Shown here piece by piece: positions 28,631 to 37,564 of a stretch of 64,000 bases of DNA. The notes beneath the pieces are model-generated. The model worked only from the letters and a program-made list of their open reading frames with translations, did not search any database and had not been told where the DNA came from. The stretch spans positions 62,001-126,000 of the forward strand of contig NZ_JAPJIV010000002.1 of the NCBI RefSeq assembly GCF_026241895.1, read 5' to 3'. A program made the position numbers and the translations under genes. The stretch's first letter is position 1. Each line of letters opens with the position of its first letter. This DNA comes from Pseudomonas sp. RIT-562 (lineage in GTDB: Bacteria > Pseudomonadota > Gammaproteobacteria > Pseudomonadales > Pseudomonadaceae).

Positions 28631-30346
28631 ATGCGCACCAGTCAATTTTTGCTCGCCACACAGAAAGAAACGCCTTCCGATGCGGTCGTTATCAGCCATC
28701 AGCTGATGCTGCGCGCCGGCATGATCCGCAAACTCGCCTCGGGCCTGTACACCTGGCTGCCCATGGGCCTGCGAGTGATGCGCAAGGTTGAAGCGGTCGT
28801 TCGCGAAGAAATGAACGCTGCCGGCTCTCTCGAAGTGTTGATGCCGAGCACGCAACCGGCTGAGCTGTGGCAGGAATCCGGTCGCTGGGAAGAGTACGGC
28901 CCGGAATTGCTGCGCTTCAAGGATCGCCATGGTCGCGATTTCTGCGCCGGCCCGACCCACGAAGAAGTCATCACCGACCTGATGCGCAATGAGCTGAGCA
29001 GCTACAAGCAGCTGCCGATCAACCTGTATCAGATCCAGACCAAATTCCGTGACGAAATTCGTCCACGCTTCGGCTTGATGCGCGGCCGCGAATTCATCAT
29101 GAAGGATGCCTATTCCTTCCACGCCGACCAGGCTTCGCTGCAGGTCACCTACGACCGCATGCACCAGGCCTACTGCAACGTATTCACCCGCCTGGGCCTG
29201 AAATTCCGCCCTGTTGAAGCCGACAACGGCTCCATCGGCGGTGCCGGCTCCCACGAGTTTCACGTCCTGGCTGAATCCGGTGAAGACGATATCGCCTTCA
29301 GCAACGGTTCCGACTACGCGGCGAACATCGAGAAAGCCGAAGCCGTGCCGCGGGAAACTTCGCGTCCAGCGCCGGCTGAAGAGCTGCGCCTGGTCGACAC
29401 CCCGGACACCAAGACAATTGCCGCGCTGGTGGAAAAATTCAATCTGCCGATTGAAAAGACCATCAAGACCCTGATCGTGCGTGCCGAAGAAGAAGGCAAG
29501 CTGATCGCCCTGGTTATCCGCGGCGACCACGAACTCAATGAGATCAAGGCGGCCCAACAACCTGGCGTCGCCAGCCCGCTGGTCATGGCCACCGACTCCG
29601 AACTGCGCGACGCCATTGGCGCCGGCGCGGGTTCGCTGGGCCCGCTGAACCTGCCGCTGCCGATCATCATCGACCGTTCGGTCGAGCTGATGAGCGACTT
29701 CGGCATCGGCGCCAACATCGACGACAAGCACTACTTCGGCGTGAACTGGGAGCGCGACCTGCCAATTCCGACCGTTGCCGACCTGCGTAACGTAGTGACC
29801 GGCGACCCAAGCCCGGACGGCAAGGGCACCCTGGAAATCAAGCGTGGCATCGAAGTCGGGCACATCTTCCAGCTGGGCAACAAGTACAGCAAAGCGATGA
29901 AGTGCGAAGTGCTGGGCGAGAACGGCAAGCCGGTGACCCTGGAAATGGGCTGCTATGGTATTGGCGTGTCCCGTGTGGTGGCTGCCGCCATCGAACAGAA
30001 CAACGACGCCAACGGGATCATCTGGAGCGACACGCTCGCTCCGTTCCAGATCGCGCTGGTACCGCTGCGCTACGACAACGAACAGGTTCGCGAAGCCACC
30101 GACAAACTGTACGCAGAACTGACTGCGGCCGGTTTCGAAGTGCTGCTGGACGATCGTGACAAGAAAACCAGCCCGGGCATCAAGTTCGCGGACATGGAAC
30201 TGATCGGCATCCCTCACCGGATCGTGGTCAGCGACCGCGGTCTCGCCGATGGCAACCTGGAATACAAGAGCCGCACCGAACCTGAAGCGCAGGCATTGCC
30301 GGTCGCTGACGTGCTGTCCTTCCTCCAGGCCCGTATCCGCCGCTGA
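28631..30346 (+). CDS. proS: Prolyl-tRNA synthetase (bacterial type)
   Basis: The 571-residue class II aminoacyl-tRNA synthetase attaches proline to tRNA-Pro in the cytoplasm. Motif 1 and motif 2 regions are seen in '[23 protein letters not shown]' and '[25 protein letters not shown]'. The editing INS domain typical of bacterial ProS occupies roughly residues 230-390. Motif 3 ([18 protein letters not shown]) and the anticodon-binding domain follow. The downstream lipoprotein gene starts 17 bases after the stop and is probably co-transcribed. Confidence 0.97.
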   Translation: MRTSQFLLATQKETPSDAVVISHQLMLRAGMIRKLASGLYTWLPMGLRVMRKVEAVVREEMNAAGSLEVLMPSTQPAELWQESGRWEEYGPELLRFKDRHGRDFCAGPTHEEVITDLMRNELSSYKQLPINLYQIQTKFRDEIRPRFGLMRGREFIMKDAYSFHADQASLQVTYDRMHQAYCNVFTRLGLKFRPVEADNGSIGGAGSHEFHVLAESGEDDIAFSNGSDYAANIEKAEAVPRETSRPAPAEELRLVDTPDTKTIAALVEKFNLPIEKTIKTLIVRAEEEGKLIALVIRGDHELNEIKAAQQPGVASPLVMATDSELRDAIGAGAGSLGPLNLPLPIIIDRSVELMSDFGIGANIDDKHYFGVNWERDLPIPTVADLRNVVTGDPSPDGKGTLEIKRGIEVGHIFQLGNKYSKAMKCEVLGENGKPVTLEMGCYGIGVSRVVAAAIEQNNDANGIIWSDTLAPFQIALVPLRYDNEQVREATDKLYAELTAAGFEVLLDDRDKKTSPGIKFADMELIGIPHRIVVSDRGLADGNLEYKSRTEPEAQALPVADVLSFLQARIRR

Positions 30347-30363
30347 CACCAGATAGAGAAGTC

Positions 30364-31317
30364 ATGTTCAAGCGAAACACCTTAGGCCTCGGTGGTGCCG
30401 CCCTGTGCGGCACCCTGCTGGTCAGCGGCTGTGCCAATCACATGTCACAACGCAGCGAGCACGAGGAACGTGTCGAGCGCAAATTGCTCGATCACAGCCT
30501 GCAGGTCGATGTCGGCGAGCCGAAGGTGCTTGAGCTGCCGCAACGGCGGGTGAAAATCCACGAGCAGAAGACCTTCGAAGTCACCGAGTTCGAGGTCACT
30601 CGCCACTACGATCGCTACACGCCCTACCAACCCTGGCGGGAGACTTACGAGATTCCGCTGGGCGCGGTGGCCGTGGTGGCCGGTGTCGGCGCGAACGTGG
30701 TGAATGTGTTCGCCCTGGGCAATCTACCCGACAGCGTGACCAAGGACTGGCTGAGCTACGGTTTCGCCGGGCTCAACCCGTTCATGAACGTGCAGTCCCA
30801 CGGTCGTGCGCAGCAGAATCTGGCGGGTATCGACGAGGTCCAGCTCGACAAGCGCACCGAGTACTCGAGCCTGCCCTGGAGCGAGCGCCCGGTGCAGGTC
30901 AAGGCCGGCAAGGAAACCTTCGAGCTGACCACCGACAAGAATGGCGTCCTGCGCCTGAATCTGCTGGACAGCCCGTTCGCCGAACATGACATCAATCATC
31001 TGACCCGCTTGCTGATCAGTGTCGCCGACGCTCAGGACGACGTGCACGTCGATTCGTCCCTGGCCGTCAGCAGCTCACTGCGCGGCAAACTGCTCGAGGC
31101 CCACGGGCTGATCTACGACGACCTCGAAGATGATGAAGTGAGCCAGTGGGTGCACCGGGTCAAGCGCCTGTCCGAGCTGGGACTGGAAGAAGAAGCCACG
31201 GAACTGGAGCAGAGCCTGATTGAACTGACTCGCAATGATCCGGAGCTGCAGACCGAATTCCTCAAGTCATTGACCAAGGATGCCGGGCGACTGGTGGCGG
31301 ATCCGGGACCCAATTAA
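30364..31317 (+). CDS. Hypothetical lipoprotein downstream of proS
   Basis: The 317-residue protein has a lipobox (LLVSGC, Cys about 23). After the anchor comes an amphipathic region, one hydrophobic stretch (GAVAVVAGVGANVVNVFALGNLP) and a C-terminal acidic helical part ('RVKRLSELGLEEEATELEQSLIELTRNDPEL'). No enzymatic motif is visible. It is conserved beside proS in pseudomonads. Its place in the envelope is inferred from the lipobox only. Confidence 0.7.
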   Translation: MFKRNTLGLGGAALCGTLLVSGCANHMSQRSEHEERVERKLLDHSLQVDVGEPKVLELPQRRVKIHEQKTFEVTEFEVTRHYDRYTPYQPWRETYEIPLGAVAVVAGVGANVVNVFALGNLPDSVTKDWLSYGFAGLNPFMNVQSHGRAQQNLAGIDEVQLDKRTEYSSLPWSERPVQVKAGKETFELTTDKNGVLRLNLLDSPFAEHDINHLTRLLISVADAQDDVHVDSSLAVSSSLRGKLLEAHGLIYDDLEDDEVSQWVHRVKRLSELGLEEEATELEQSLIELTRNDPELQTEFLKSLTKDAGRLVADPGPN

Positions 31318-31330
31318 CACCTCTTGAAAG

Positions 31331-31398
31331 CATCGCGGGCAAGCCTTGCTCCCACAAGTACAGTTCAGCACCTGTGGGAGCAAGGCTTGCCCGCGATG
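31331..31398. repeat. REP-type inverted repeat (26-nt perfect arms)
   Basis: CATCGCGGGCAAGCCTTGCT plus CCCACA at 31331-31356 and its exact reverse complement at 31373-31398, with a 16-base loop. It lies between convergent genes and could act as a bidirectional transcript end. Confidence 0.85.
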
Positions 31399-31421
31399 AG
31401 GCCCTCATAGCCACTGCAAAA

Positions 31422-32483
31422 TTACCGCTCAAACAACTCCATCTGCTCAAACCCGCCGCGCAAATCCTCCAGCCGCACCCCAACCCCCAACAACCGCACT
31501 GGCTTCCCGCCGCGATTGAACGCCTGGGTCAGCAACAGCTGGTAACTCCCCAGATCCCGCCCTGCCCCGGCCTGCTCCAAGGTGGTCTGGGTGAAATCGT
31601 GAAACTTCACTTTAACGAACGGCTTGCCCGGTCGGTAGCTGCTGTCGATCCGCGCCATGCGCCCGGCCAGCGTCTCTAACAATTCCGGGAGCTTGTCCAG
31701 GCAGCTCTGCAGATCCGGCAAGTCCACGTCGTAGGTGTTTTCGACGCTGATGGACTGGCGCCGACTGTCGTTGTGAACCACCCGATCATCGATCCCACGG
31801 GCCAGGCTCCACAATCGCTCGCCAAAACTGCCGAATTCACGCACCAGCGCCAACTTGTCCCACTCGCGCAGATGCGAGCAGTCGACAATTCCCAGTCGCC
31901 CCAGCTTGTCCGCTGTGACCTTGCCCACCCCATGCAACTTGCTCACTGGCAAGCCACTGACAAAATCCTCGACCTGATCCGGAGTAATGACAAACAGTCC
32001 GTTGGGTTTCTTCCAGTCGCTGGCGATCTTCGCCAGGAATTTGTTGGGCGCCACCCCGGCCGAGACCGTGATGTGCAACTGATTGGAGACTCGCCGGCGG
32101 ATTTCCTGGGCGACCCGGGTCGCACTGCCGGCAAAATGCGTACTGTCCGACACGTCCAGATAGGCCTCATCCAGGGACAGGGGCTCGATCAGGTCGGTGT
32201 AGTCGCGGAAGATCGTGTGAATTTCCTTTGATGCTTCCCTATAAGCGTCCATGCGTGGTTTGACGATAGTGAGATCCGGACACAGCTTCAGCGCGTGCCC
32301 TGAAGACATGGCCGAACGCACACCGTAGGCCCGCGCCTCATAGTTACAGGTCGCGATCACCCCGCGCCGATCCGCAGAGCCGCCCACGGCCAGGGGTTTA
32401 CCGGCCAGCCGCGGGTCGTCACGCATCTCGATGGCAGCGTAGAAGCAGTCACAATCGACGTGGATGATTTTGCGCTGGGTCAT
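31422..32483 (-). CDS. dinB: DNA polymerase IV (Y-family)
   Basis: The 353-residue Y-family translesion polymerase has catalytic 'HVDCDCFYAAIEMRDDP' (Asp pair of motif I) and SLDEAYLDVS (Asp-Glu of motif III), a helix-hairpin-helix thumb region (KLHGVGKVTADKLGRLGI) and a little-finger domain. The C-terminus ends without the canonical clamp-binding peptide being obvious, apart from 'GVRLEDLRGGFEQMELF', which resembles one. A LexA-like box 67 bases upstream of the start suggests SOS control. Confidence 0.95.
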   Translation of the reverse strand: MTQRKIIHVDCDCFYAAIEMRDDPRLAGKPLAVGGSADRRGVIATCNYEARAYGVRSAMSSGHALKLCPDLTIVKPRMDAYREASKEIHTIFRDYTDLIEPLSLDEAYLDVSDSTHFAGSATRVAQEIRRRVSNQLHITVSAGVAPNKFLAKIASDWKKPNGLFVITPDQVEDFVSGLPVSKLHGVGKVTADKLGRLGIVDCSHLREWDKLALVREFGSFGERLWSLARGIDDRVVHNDSRRQSISVENTYDVDLPDLQSCLDKLPELLETLAGRMARIDSSYRPGKPFVKVKFHDFTQTTLEQAGAGRDLGSYQLLLTQAFNRGGKPVRLLGVGVRLEDLRGGFEQMELFER

Positions 32484-32550
32484 AAAGAAGCGGCATTCAT
32501 TGTGCGAATAAGGATTTGGACGAGTCGGATCAACAGTATCTCATCGACAC

Positions 32551-32566
32551 CTGTATATAGCACCAG
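32551..32566 (-). promoter_or_regulatory. Putative LexA (SOS) box upstream of dinB
   Basis: CTGTATATAGCACCAG matches the gamma-proteobacterial SOS box CTGT-N8-ACAG at all but one conserved base, including the favoured TATAT core. It is 67 bases upstream of the dinB start, a suitable place for repression. Confidence 0.7.
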
Positions 32567-32738
32567 TAGTGGGAAGGTTCTTTTCCAAACGTAGGAGAAA
32601 AGATGAATTTATTTTCTCAATCGAAAAGCTCTCCACAATAGAGCTGCAACCCTTGCCACGCCTGAGCTGCAGCCATTTCCAGGCCGGCGTTTTAGCGCTA
32701 AGCGATTGAACAGGAACAGTTTTCCGCTTGAATGACGG

Positions 32739-32766
32739 TTGACAGCCCCGCCATCCTCTGTAGAAT
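32739..32766 (+). promoter_or_regulatory. Sigma-70 promoter of first initiator tRNA
   Basis: TTGACA at 32739-32744 and TAGAAT at 32761-32766 are separated by 16 bases, with the tRNA starting 13 bases after the -10 box. Confidence 0.8.
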
Positions 32767-32779
32767 GCCGACACACAGA

Positions 32780-32856
<77 letters not shown>

Positions 32857-32868
32857 AACATCAAAAAA

Positions 32869-32894
32869 GGCTACTCGAAAGAGTGGCCTTTTTT
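32869..32894 (+). terminator. Rho-independent terminator of tRNA copy 1
   Basis: GGCTACTC-GAAA-GAGTGGCC followed by TTTTTT; eight pairs including one mismatch or wobble, with a GAAA tetraloop. Confidence 0.9.
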
Positions 32895-33044
32895 GTGCCT
32901 GTTAGTTTTGTAGATATGGAAGGCTATTGATCGCACGCTCAACCCCTGCGAAAAATAGAAATCGTTCTGATTCCGAGGCTTAGCGCTGCAGCGCCGCCGC
33001 GCATCACTCTTTTACGCTTATTTGGCTTGTTTCAGGATTAACGG

Positions 33045-33072
33045 TTGACACCTCGGCGTTCCTCTGTAGAAT
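33045..33072 (+). promoter_or_regulatory. Sigma-70 promoter of second initiator tRNA
   Basis: TTGACA at 33045-33050 and TAGAAT at 33067-33072, again 16 bases apart. The spacer differs from the first copy, but the sequence from the -10 box to the terminator is nearly identical. Confidence 0.8.
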
Positions 33073-33085
33073 GCCGCCACACAGA

Positions 33086-33162
<77 letters not shown>

Positions 33163-33174
33163 AACATCAAAAAA

Positions 33175-33200
33175 GGCTACTCGAAAGAGTGGCCTTTTTT
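33175..33200 (+). terminator. Rho-independent terminator of tRNA copy 2
   Basis: GGCTACTC-GAAA-GAGTGGCC plus TTTTTT, identical to the terminator of copy 1. Confidence 0.9.
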
Positions 33201-33439
33201 GTATCTGTCGAAAAAGTCCTTTCGCAACAATGATCTGCCACCCTGTGGCGGGCTGATTGGAATCACTCGAACCTTGAGTTCGGTCTATGCTGGTGCGAAG
33301 CATTTTGCGCAACGGTCCATGGCGTGCCTGCACCTGATGAGGGTGAGTGACGTTAATATTTGTGATTATTTTTTTCTACAGGGATTGGTAACTTGGCTGG
33401 ATACCCCCATCCTGTCGCGCACAATCCAAGAGGTGATTG

Positions 33440-36082
33440 ATGCGCGCCAACTCGTCTGATCCACAAGACTCCGTCACAGCGACACAACCAATCAAGCCGG
33501 GTCGTTTGCGCCTGCTGGAGCTGGTCAGCAAATACCGCCAGCCGATCGGCCTGGCCGTGACTTTGTTGCTGTTCGCCATCGCGCTGATTGCCTGTCGTCA
33601 CCTGTTGAGCGAGCTGGACCTGGACGCTCTGCACGACTCGATCCTCGAAGTACCCAAGCCTGCCCTGCTCGGCGCGCTGGCAGCGACTGTGGTCGGCTTC
33701 ATTATTCTGCTGGGCTATGAATGGTCGGCCAGCCGCTATGCCGGCGTGACACTGGCGCCGCGGATTCTCGCCCTGGGTGGTTTCACCGCGTTTGCGATCG
33801 GCAACGCCATCGGCCTGTCGATGCTTTCCGGTGGCTCGGTGCGCTACCGTCTATATGCACGGCATGGCCTGGGAGCCTCGGAAGTCGCGCACATGACGCT
33901 GTTCGCCAGCCTTTCGCTCGGCTGCGCCCTGCCGCCCCTCGCAGCGCTGGCAACCCTCAGTGACCTGCCGGCGGCCGCGACTGCCCTCGGTCTGTCCGAG
34001 CTGTTACTCGGCAGCGTTGCCGTTGCTGTATTGCTGCTGTTCAGTGTGCTGGCAATCGGCATCTATCGCCGGCGCCTGCCGGAGCAACCTTATCCGGACA
34101 ACCTCCTGGTCAAGGCCGGGCGTCGCACATTGCGCCTGCCAGGACGGCGCCTGACGTTCCTGCAACTGATCATTACCGCGCTGGATGTCGCCGCAGCAGC
34201 CACCGTGCTGTACCTGCTGTTGCCCGAGGCGCCACCCTTTGGTGCCTTCCTGCTGGTGTACCTGCTGGCGCTGGCTGCCGGGGTGCTCAGCCATGTGCCC
34301 GGCGGTGTCGGGGTGTTCGAAGCGATCCTGTTGGCCGCCTTCGCAGACAAGCTCGGCGCCGCACCGCTGGCCGCCGCCCTGCTCCTGTATCGACTGATCT
34401 ATGTTGTGCTGCCATTGCTGGTGGCTTGCGTGTTCCTGCTGATCAACGAAGGTCAGCGCCTGTTCCAGAGCCGTCAGTCCCTGCGCGCCGCCTCCGGCCT
34501 GGCTGCGCCGATCCTGGCGGTGCTGGTGTTCCTGTCCGGCGTGGTGCTGCTGTTCTCCGGAGTAACACCGGAAATCGACACACGTCTGGAGCACATCGGC
34601 TTTCTGATCCCCCATCGCCTGGTCGACGCCTCGCACTTCGGCGCCAGCCTGATCGGCGTGCTGTGCCTGCTGCTGGCCCAGGGCCTCCGTCGGCGCCTGT
34701 CGGCGGCCTGGATGCTGACCACCATCCTGTTGCTGGTAGGCGCCCTGCTCTCCCTGCTCAAGGGCTTCGACTGGGAGGAAGCCTGCCTGTTGACCCTGAC
34801 CGCCAGCCTGCTGGGGGTCTTCCGTCGTTCGTTCTATCGGCCGAGCCGCCTGACCGAGCTGCCGTTCTCGCCGCTGTATCTGGTGTCGAGCCTGTGCGTA
34901 CTTGGCGCATCCATCTGGCTGCTGCTGTTTGCCTATCAGGATGTGCCCTACAGCCATCAACTCTGGTGGCAGTTCACCCTTGACGCCGACGCGCCCCGAG
35001 GCCTGCGCTCGCTGCTCGGCGCCGCCGTTTTGCTGTTGGTGGTGTCGTTGACCTGGCTGCTGCGCACCGCACGTCCGGTGATTCACTTGCCGACACCTGA
35101 AGAGCTGGACCGGGCGGTGAAGATTCTCATGGCGTCCGCCCAGCCAGACGGTGGCCTGGCGCTGACCGGGGACAAGGCGCTGCTGTTCCACCCTGACGAG
35201 CAGGCCTTCCTGATGTACGCCCGTCGCGGTCGCAGCCTGGTGGCCTTGTACGACCCGATCGGCCCGGCCCAGCAGCGGGCGGAAATGATCTGGCAATTCC
35301 GTGACCTGTGCGACATCCACCACGCCCGCCCCGTGTTCTATCAGGTACGCGCCGAGAACCTGCCGTACTACATGGACATCGGCTTGACTGCGATCAAGCT
35401 GGGCGAGGAAGCGCGGGTCGATCTGCAGCGCTTCGACCTGGAGGCCAAGGGCAAGGAGATGAAGGACCTGCGCTACACCTGGAACCGCGGCACCCGCGAC
35501 GGTCTGTCGCTGGAGATCTTCGAGCCGGGACAGGCGCCGATGGACGAGCTCAAGGTGATTTCCGATGCCTGGCTGACCGGCAAGAATGTCCGCGAGAAAG
35601 GCTTCTCTCTTGGCCGTTTCAGCCAGGACTACCTCAAGCATTTCCGCATCGCGGTGATCCGCTTCGAAGGCCGCCCGGTGGCATTCGCCAATCTGCTCGA
35701 GACCTTCGGCCACGACCTGGCCAGCCTCGACCTGATGCGCGCGCACCCCGAAGCGCCAAAGCTGACCATGGAATTCATGATGGTCGGCCTGATTCAACAT
35801 TATAAGAGTCACGGATACGCGCGCTTCAGCCTGGGCATGGTGCCGTTATCGGGGTTGCAACCTCGTCGCGGGGCACCACTGACCCAGCGCCTGGGCTCGA
35901 TGGTCTTCCGCCGTGGTGAGCAGCTCTACAACTTCCAAGGCTTGCGCCGCTTCAAAGACAAGTTCCAGCCTGACTGGGAACCCCGTTATATGGCCGTGCC
36001 CGCCGGACTCGATCCGCTGGTGGCGCTGGCCGACACTGCCGCCCTGATTGCAGGCGGCTTGACTGGATTGGTGAAACGCTGA
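33440..36082 (+). CDS. mprF: Aminoacyl-phosphatidylglycerol synthase/flippase MprF
   Basis: The protein has about 880 residues. The N-terminal two-thirds is a multi-helix membrane flippase domain; the C-terminal third is the cytosolic GNAT-like aminoacyl transferase domain ('ALTGDKALLFHPDEQAFLMYARRGRSLVALYDPIGP', 'GMVPLSGLQPRRGAPLTQRLGSMVFRRGEQLYNFQGLRRFKDKF'). It transfers an amino acid from aminoacyl-tRNA to phosphatidylglycerol; the P. aeruginosa homologue uses alanine. The change reduces membrane negative charge and lowers sensitivity to cationic peptides. I chose the ATG at 33440 because AGAGG lies six bases upstream. It overlaps the next gene by one base. Confidence 0.92.
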   Translation: MRANSSDPQDSVTATQPIKPGRLRLLELVSKYRQPIGLAVTLLLFAIALIACRHLLSELDLDALHDSILEVPKPALLGALAATVVGFIILLGYEWSASRYAGVTLAPRILALGGFTAFAIGNAIGLSMLSGGSVRYRLYARHGLGASEVAHMTLFASLSLGCALPPLAALATLSDLPAAATALGLSELLLGSVAVAVLLLFSVLAIGIYRRRLPEQPYPDNLLVKAGRRTLRLPGRRLTFLQLIITALDVAAAATVLYLLLPEAPPFGAFLLVYLLALAAGVLSHVPGGVGVFEAILLAAFADKLGAAPLAAALLLYRLIYVVLPLLVACVFLLINEGQRLFQSRQSLRAASGLAAPILAVLVFLSGVVLLFSGVTPEIDTRLEHIGFLIPHRLVDASHFGASLIGVLCLLLAQGLRRRLSAAWMLTTILLLVGALLSLLKGFDWEEACLLTLTASLLGVFRRSFYRPSRLTELPFSPLYLVSSLCVLGASIWLLLFAYQDVPYSHQLWWQFTLDADAPRGLRSLLGAAVLLLVVSLTWLLRTARPVIHLPTPEELDRAVKILMASAQPDGGLALTGDKALLFHPDEQAFLMYARRGRSLVALYDPIGPAQQRAEMIWQFRDLCDIHHARPVFYQVRAENLPYYMDIGLTAIKLGEEARVDLQRFDLEAKGKEMKDLRYTWNRGTRDGLSLEIFEPGQAPMDELKVISDAWLTGKNVREKGFSLGRFSQDYLKHFRIAVIRFEGRPVAFANLLETFGHDLASLDLMRAHPEAPKLTMEFMMVGLIQHYKSHGYARFSLGMVPLSGLQPRRGAPLTQRLGSMVFRRGEQLYNFQGLRRFKDKFQPDWEPRYMAVPAGLDPLVALADTAALIAGGLTGLVKR

Positions 36083-37377
36083 TGATTCAACGCTCCCTGC
36101 GGTACGTACTGGCCACACTGGTAGTGCTGGCCCTGATTCTCGGTGGCGGTTACTGGTACCTCAACCGCCCGGCCCCGGAACCGACCCTCGAATCGCTGAA
36201 GCCGGCAGATGGCGCGGCGATGACCCGGGTCATTCCCGGCACTACCCCGCGCGCCCAGGTGCTGGTGGCGGTGACTGAAGAACAAAAGCTCAGCGACAAA
36301 CAGTTGTTGACCCTGAGCCGCAGCGGTTCGGCGCAGATCGTCCAGGTGATCCTGCCCAAGGACTGCCCGCTGCAAAGCCGCGCCTTGCAATCGGGCCTGC
36401 GCGAACTGCACGGCCCGGCAACCCTGGTCAGCGGCATCGGCCCCGGCGCCGTGCTGGCCTGGCGCTGGTTGTCCGAACAGAAAGACGACAAGGCCCAGGC
36501 CGTCTCGGTGGACCTGGCCCTGGAAAAACCCGGTTGCACCCACCTGCTGCCAAAAAGCGCAGCCCATGGCCACTGGCTGGTCGCCTGGAACGATAACCCG
36601 GACGACAGCAGCGCCGGCTTTGTGCGTGACCAGCCCAACGCCGAAACCAGCATCAGCGACTACGACATCAATCTGCCGCAAGTCTTGAACAACGAGCTGC
36701 GCAAAATCCTGGTGGGCGGCGACAAGGCCGCTGGCGGCCTGCAGATTCCGGTAGTCGAAGTGCCCGCAGGCCAGGCCAAGGACACCGTGACCCTGTTTCT
36801 CTCCGGAGATGGCGGCTGGCGCGACCTTGACCGCGACGTCGCGGGCGAGATGGCGAAAATCGGTTATCCGGTCGTCGGCGTCGACACCCTGCGCTACTAC
36901 TGGCAGCACAAAAGCCCCGAACAAAGTGCCCTCGACCTGGCCGAGCTGATGCAGCACTACCGGCAGAAATGGGGCACCAAGCGCTTCGTCCTGACCGGTT
37001 ACTCATTCGGCGCCGATGTCCTGCCAGCGATCTACAACCGCCTGGAGCCCGCCGAGCAGCAACGCGTCGACGCCATCATCCTGCTGGCCTTCGCCCGCAC
37101 CGGCAGCTTCGAAATCGAAGTCGAGGGCTGGCTGGGCAACGCCGGCAAGGAAGCCGCCACTGGCCCGGAAATGGCCAAGCTGCCACCAGAGAAGGTGGTG
37201 TGCATCTACGGTGAAGAGGAAGCCGATGAAAGCGGCTGCACTGACAAGACCGCCGTGGGTGAAGCGCTGAAGTTGCCGGGTGGGCATCACTTTGACGAGA
37301 ACTATCCGAAACTCGCCCAGCAGCTGGTGGACGTGATCGAGAAGCGCCAGAGCAAGGACAAGGTGGCGGAGGAGTAA
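36082..37377 (+). CDS. AcvB/VirJ-family aminoacyl-phosphatidylglycerol hydrolase
   Basis: The 431-residue protein has an N-terminal membrane anchor or signal (YVLATLVVLALILGGGYWYL) and a C-terminal alpha/beta-hydrolase domain with 'VTLFLSGDGGWRDLDRDVAGEMAKIGYPVVGVDTLRYYW', the nucleophile elbow GYSFGAD and a late His in GGHHFDENY. It belongs to the AcvB/VirJ family. In P. aeruginosa the gene beside mprF encodes a periplasmic hydrolase that removes the amino acid from alanyl-phosphatidylglycerol. The one-base overlap with mprF (TGATG) supports a synthase-hydrolase pair made together. Confidence 0.85.
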   Translation: MIQRSLRYVLATLVVLALILGGGYWYLNRPAPEPTLESLKPADGAAMTRVIPGTTPRAQVLVAVTEEQKLSDKQLLTLSRSGSAQIVQVILPKDCPLQSRALQSGLRELHGPATLVSGIGPGAVLAWRWLSEQKDDKAQAVSVDLALEKPGCTHLLPKSAAHGHWLVAWNDNPDDSSAGFVRDQPNAETSISDYDINLPQVLNNELRKILVGGDKAAGGLQIPVVEVPAGQAKDTVTLFLSGDGGWRDLDRDVAGEMAKIGYPVVGVDTLRYYWQHKSPEQSALDLAELMQHYRQKWGTKRFVLTGYSFGADVLPAIYNRLEPAEQQRVDAIILLAFARTGSFEIEVEGWLGNAGKEAATGPEMAKLPPEKVVCIYGEEEADESGCTDKTAVGEALKLPGGHHFDENYPKLAQQLVDVIEKRQSKDKVAEE

Positions 37378-37396
37378 TCTGCGGCGCCGTACAAAA

Positions 37397-37429
37397 AAGC
37401 CCCCGCTGCCTTACGGTAGCGGGGGCTTT
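37397..37429 (+). terminator. Rho-independent terminator after mprF operon
   Basis: GCCCCCGCTGCC-TTAC-GGTAGCGGGGGC with AAAAAA before and TTTG after; twelve-pair stem including one wobble. It may work in both directions. Confidence 0.85.
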
Positions 37430-37455
37430 GTCATCCTGAAGGTCATGCCGGGATC

Positions 37456-37549
37456 CCTGTGGGAGCGGGCTTGCTCGCGAAGGCGGAGCTCCAGTCGACA
37501 TCAATGTCGAATGTCAGAAGGCTTTCGCGAGCAAGCCCGCTCCCACAGG
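37456..37549. repeat. REP-type inverted repeat (26-nt perfect arms)
   Basis: CCTGTGGGAGCGGGCTTGCT plus CGCGAA at 37456-37481 and its reverse complement at 37524-37549. It lies between the convergent mprF operon and kup. Confidence 0.85.
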
Positions 37550-37564
37550 CTTTTTTGATCGGCC

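Noticed and set aside
28595..30349. 584-codon minus-strand frame opposite proS
   Set aside because: It is an antisense shadow of the synthetase; the proS motifs are unambiguous.
34004..35812. 602-codon minus-strand frame opposite mprF, rich in Gln and His
   Set aside because: The composition reflects reversed Leu/Val codons; mprF is clearly the real gene.
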